Part shown: in pieces, positions 5,821 to 7,130 of the stretch | How the letters are laid out: the number at the start of each line of letters is the position of its first letter | Numbering within the stretch: the first letter of the stretch is position 1 | Source of the DNA: CBFGTJ01 sp965651815 | GTDB taxonomy: Bacteria > Actinomycetota > Acidimicrobiia > Acidimicrobiales > Microtrichaceae | Assembly: GCA_965651815.1 (NCBI GenBank) | Contig: CBFGTJ010000164.1 | Coordinates: forward strand, 1-7,130 | DNA: 7,130 bases | Reading direction: 5' to 3' | Made by a program: the position numbers and the translations under genes | The notes under the pieces: generated by a model | What the model saw: only the letters and a program-made list of their open reading frames with translations | What the model was told of the DNA's origin: nothing | Database searches by the model: none

Positions 5821-7130
5821 ATGGGTGCAGCCGTACGTCGCCGGTGGTGGTCGGTGTTGCTCGTCGTGGCGGTGGCAGGGTGCGGCGACCCGGCCGCGAC
5901 GGGGACCGACACCACGGAACCGGTGCCCGACGAGTGGCCGGTGCACTCGACCCCGTTCACGGTGGGAGAGGTGCCCGAGGGGTACGAGCCGGTGGTCGCC
6001 GGGGTGGGCAAGAGCCTGCAGGAGTGGGGCTCCGACTCGGTCGGCACCGACGAGCCCTTCACCGTGCTCGCACCCGATGGGTCGACCGATCCCGACGAGC
6101 GGGTCCTCGTCTCGACCACCGGGTTCGAGGGCTACCAGGGCAAGCTGCACCAGACGCTCTACGGGCACCCCCATGCGAACGTGGATCCGGAGGAGCTCAC
6201 GGTCGACGGGCGCGAGGCGCTGCACGTGCCCGGTGGCGACGACCGCCCTGCGCAGTTGGTGGCGGTGCGCGGTGAGGACCTCGCGGTGCGGGTCGTCGCG
6301 CCGGGCGCGACGGTCGAGGAGCTGACGGCGATCCTGTCGGCGGTCGAGGTGCCCGAGGACCGGGCGCACGCGCCGCGGGTGCCGTCGCCACCCGACGGGT
6401 TGGTGGTCGTCGGCTCGGTCGACGCGGACGCGGTGGTCGCGCTCCGTCCCCACCTGCGCGGCGACACCGAGCGCATCTGGGGTCTGCCGTCGATGCACGT
6501 CGCCGGGTGGGAGCGCCCCACCCGACCCTTCGAGAGCAGGCTCACCGTGGCGACGCTGCCGGCACGTGCCGCGACGCCCGAGGTGCTGCCCGTGATCGAG
6601 GAGCGGCTGGGCTCGACCCAGCAGCGCGAGTGGCGCGACGTCGAGATCGGCGGCCGCCCCGGCATCGTGCTCGAGCAGGACGAGCCCGAGTCCGGGTGGA
6701 CGCAGCGGCAGGTGTGGCGGTGGGCCGACTGGGGCATCGTCGTGGTCACCTCGGACGGCAGTGAGCTACTGGACGAGCAGACCCTGATCGGGCTGGCGGA
6801 GGGGGTTGCCCCGGCGGCGGGCGACGAGTGGGATCGGTTCGTGGAGGAGATGAACGGCGGGCCCGGCCTGCACCCGGACCGCGGTCGCCAGGAGGTCGCC
6901 CGCGGCACCTACGACGGCCTGGAGTGGCTGCTGCAGACCGGACCGGTCGGGGGCGGCAACTACATCGAGGGCACCGATCCGAGGGTGTTCGACGACGTGG
7001 ACAGCTGCCTCAAGCTGTCCGACGGGCGGCGTGCCTGCGTGGCGGTGACGAGTCAGGGGCGCGAGTGGGTGGGCATCGGCGGTGTCACTCCCCGAGGGAC
7101 CGCCGGAATCGACGAGCTGGTGATCGTCAG
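5821..7130 (+). CDS. Secreted lipoprotein with internal duplication, unknown function, C-terminus off window
   Basis: The frame is open from ATG 5821 to the right edge (436 complete codons). The N-terminus is a lipoprotein signal: RRR at 6-8, a hydrophobic stretch WWSVLLVVAVA, and lipobox V-A-G-C with the lipidated cysteine at residue 21. A Thr/Pro/Asp-rich linker follows. The mature part, predicted to be anchored outside the cytoplasmic membrane, shows two related units of about 130-150 residues (about 50-185 and 190-340). Each ends with a G-R-[EP] turn, beta strands and a helix (GREALHV...LTAILSAVE and GRPGIVL...LIGLAEGV). A third region follows, with two cysteines near residues 401 and 411 that could form a disulfide. 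I do not recognise the family and assign no function. It is acidic, rich in Val and Trp, and has no catalytic motif that I can see. It is transcribed away from the toxin-antitoxin pair and probably belongs to the host chromosome. Confidence 0.85.
   Translation, partial: MGAAVRRRWWSVLLVVAVAGCGDPAATGTDTTEPVPDEWPVHSTPFTVGEVPEGYEPVVAGVGKSLQEWGSDSVGTDEPFTVLAPDGSTDPDERVLVSTTGFEGYQGKLHQTLYGHPHANVDPEELTVDGREALHVPGGDDRPAQLVAVRGEDLAVRVVAPGATVEELTAILSAVEVPEDRAHAPRVPSPPDGLVVVGSVDADAVVALRPHLRGDTERIWGLPSMHVAGWERPTRPFESRLTVATLPARAATPEVLPVIEERLGSTQQREWRDVEIGGRPGIVLEQDEPESGWTQRQVWRWADWGIVVVTSDGSELLDEQTLIGLAEGVAPAAGDEWDRFVEEMNGGPGLHPDRGRQEVARGTYDGLEWLLQTGPVGGGNYIEGTDPRVFDDVDSCLKLSDGRRACVAVTSQGREWVGIGGVTPRGTAGIDELVIV

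Noticed and set aside
4485..6275. 596-codon plus-strand open frame running through the MazF and DUF4389 remnants, doc and the lipoprotein
   Set aside because: It crosses several real genes in another frame, shows no domain, and is an Arg/Gly-rich shadow frame.
1..7130. Search for CRISPR arrays, tRNA genes, rRNA, transposase genes and attachment sites
   Set aside because: No regularly spaced repeats, tRNA-like cloverleaf, transposase motif or flanking direct repeat could be recognised by eye.

Overview
The window is very GC-rich and reads as a chromosomal accessory region of a high-GC bacterium, most probably an actinobacterium. Two of its genes appear to be leaderless, with a TANNNT box ending six bases before the ATG, as is common in that phylum. 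No marker gene fixes the genus.

Left part (1-4430, minus strand): a tightly packed operon of three genes, read right to left, each overlapping the next by 1-4 bases. It encodes a DUF2397 protein (JetA-like kleisin, 502 aa), a DUF2398 protein (JetB-like, 405 aa) and an SMC/SbcC-like ATPase (JetC-like, 569 residues visible, cut by the left edge). These are the TIGR02677, TIGR02678 and TIGR02680 families of the Wadjet anti-plasmid SMC system, which I believe is called type II. The fourth gene, the JetD nuclease (TIGR02679, DUF2399/DUF3323), should lie just beyond the left edge. The system is known, so this copy is a new instance and not a new system.

Middle (4431-5157): a gene graveyard on the plus strand. 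It holds the C-terminal two thirds of a MazF/PemK-type toxin that lacks its N-terminal start, then a 37-base near-perfect inverted repeat, then the C-terminal membrane part of a DUF4389 protein with a foreign-looking head and tail. Two headless genes side by side next to a defence operon suggest an insertion/deletion boundary.

Right part (5139-5740, minus strand): an intact toxin-antitoxin pair, with a ribbon-helix-helix antitoxin followed by a Doc toxin overlapping it by 4 bases. Its promoter region is shared with a divergent gene on the plus strand (5821 to the right edge) that encodes a secreted lipoprotein with an internal duplication.

How they may act together: JetABC(D) would detect and cut small circular DNA. 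The Doc pair and the broken MazF gene are typical companions of defence or mobile islands and may stabilise the locus. The lipoprotein is probably ordinary host chromosome.
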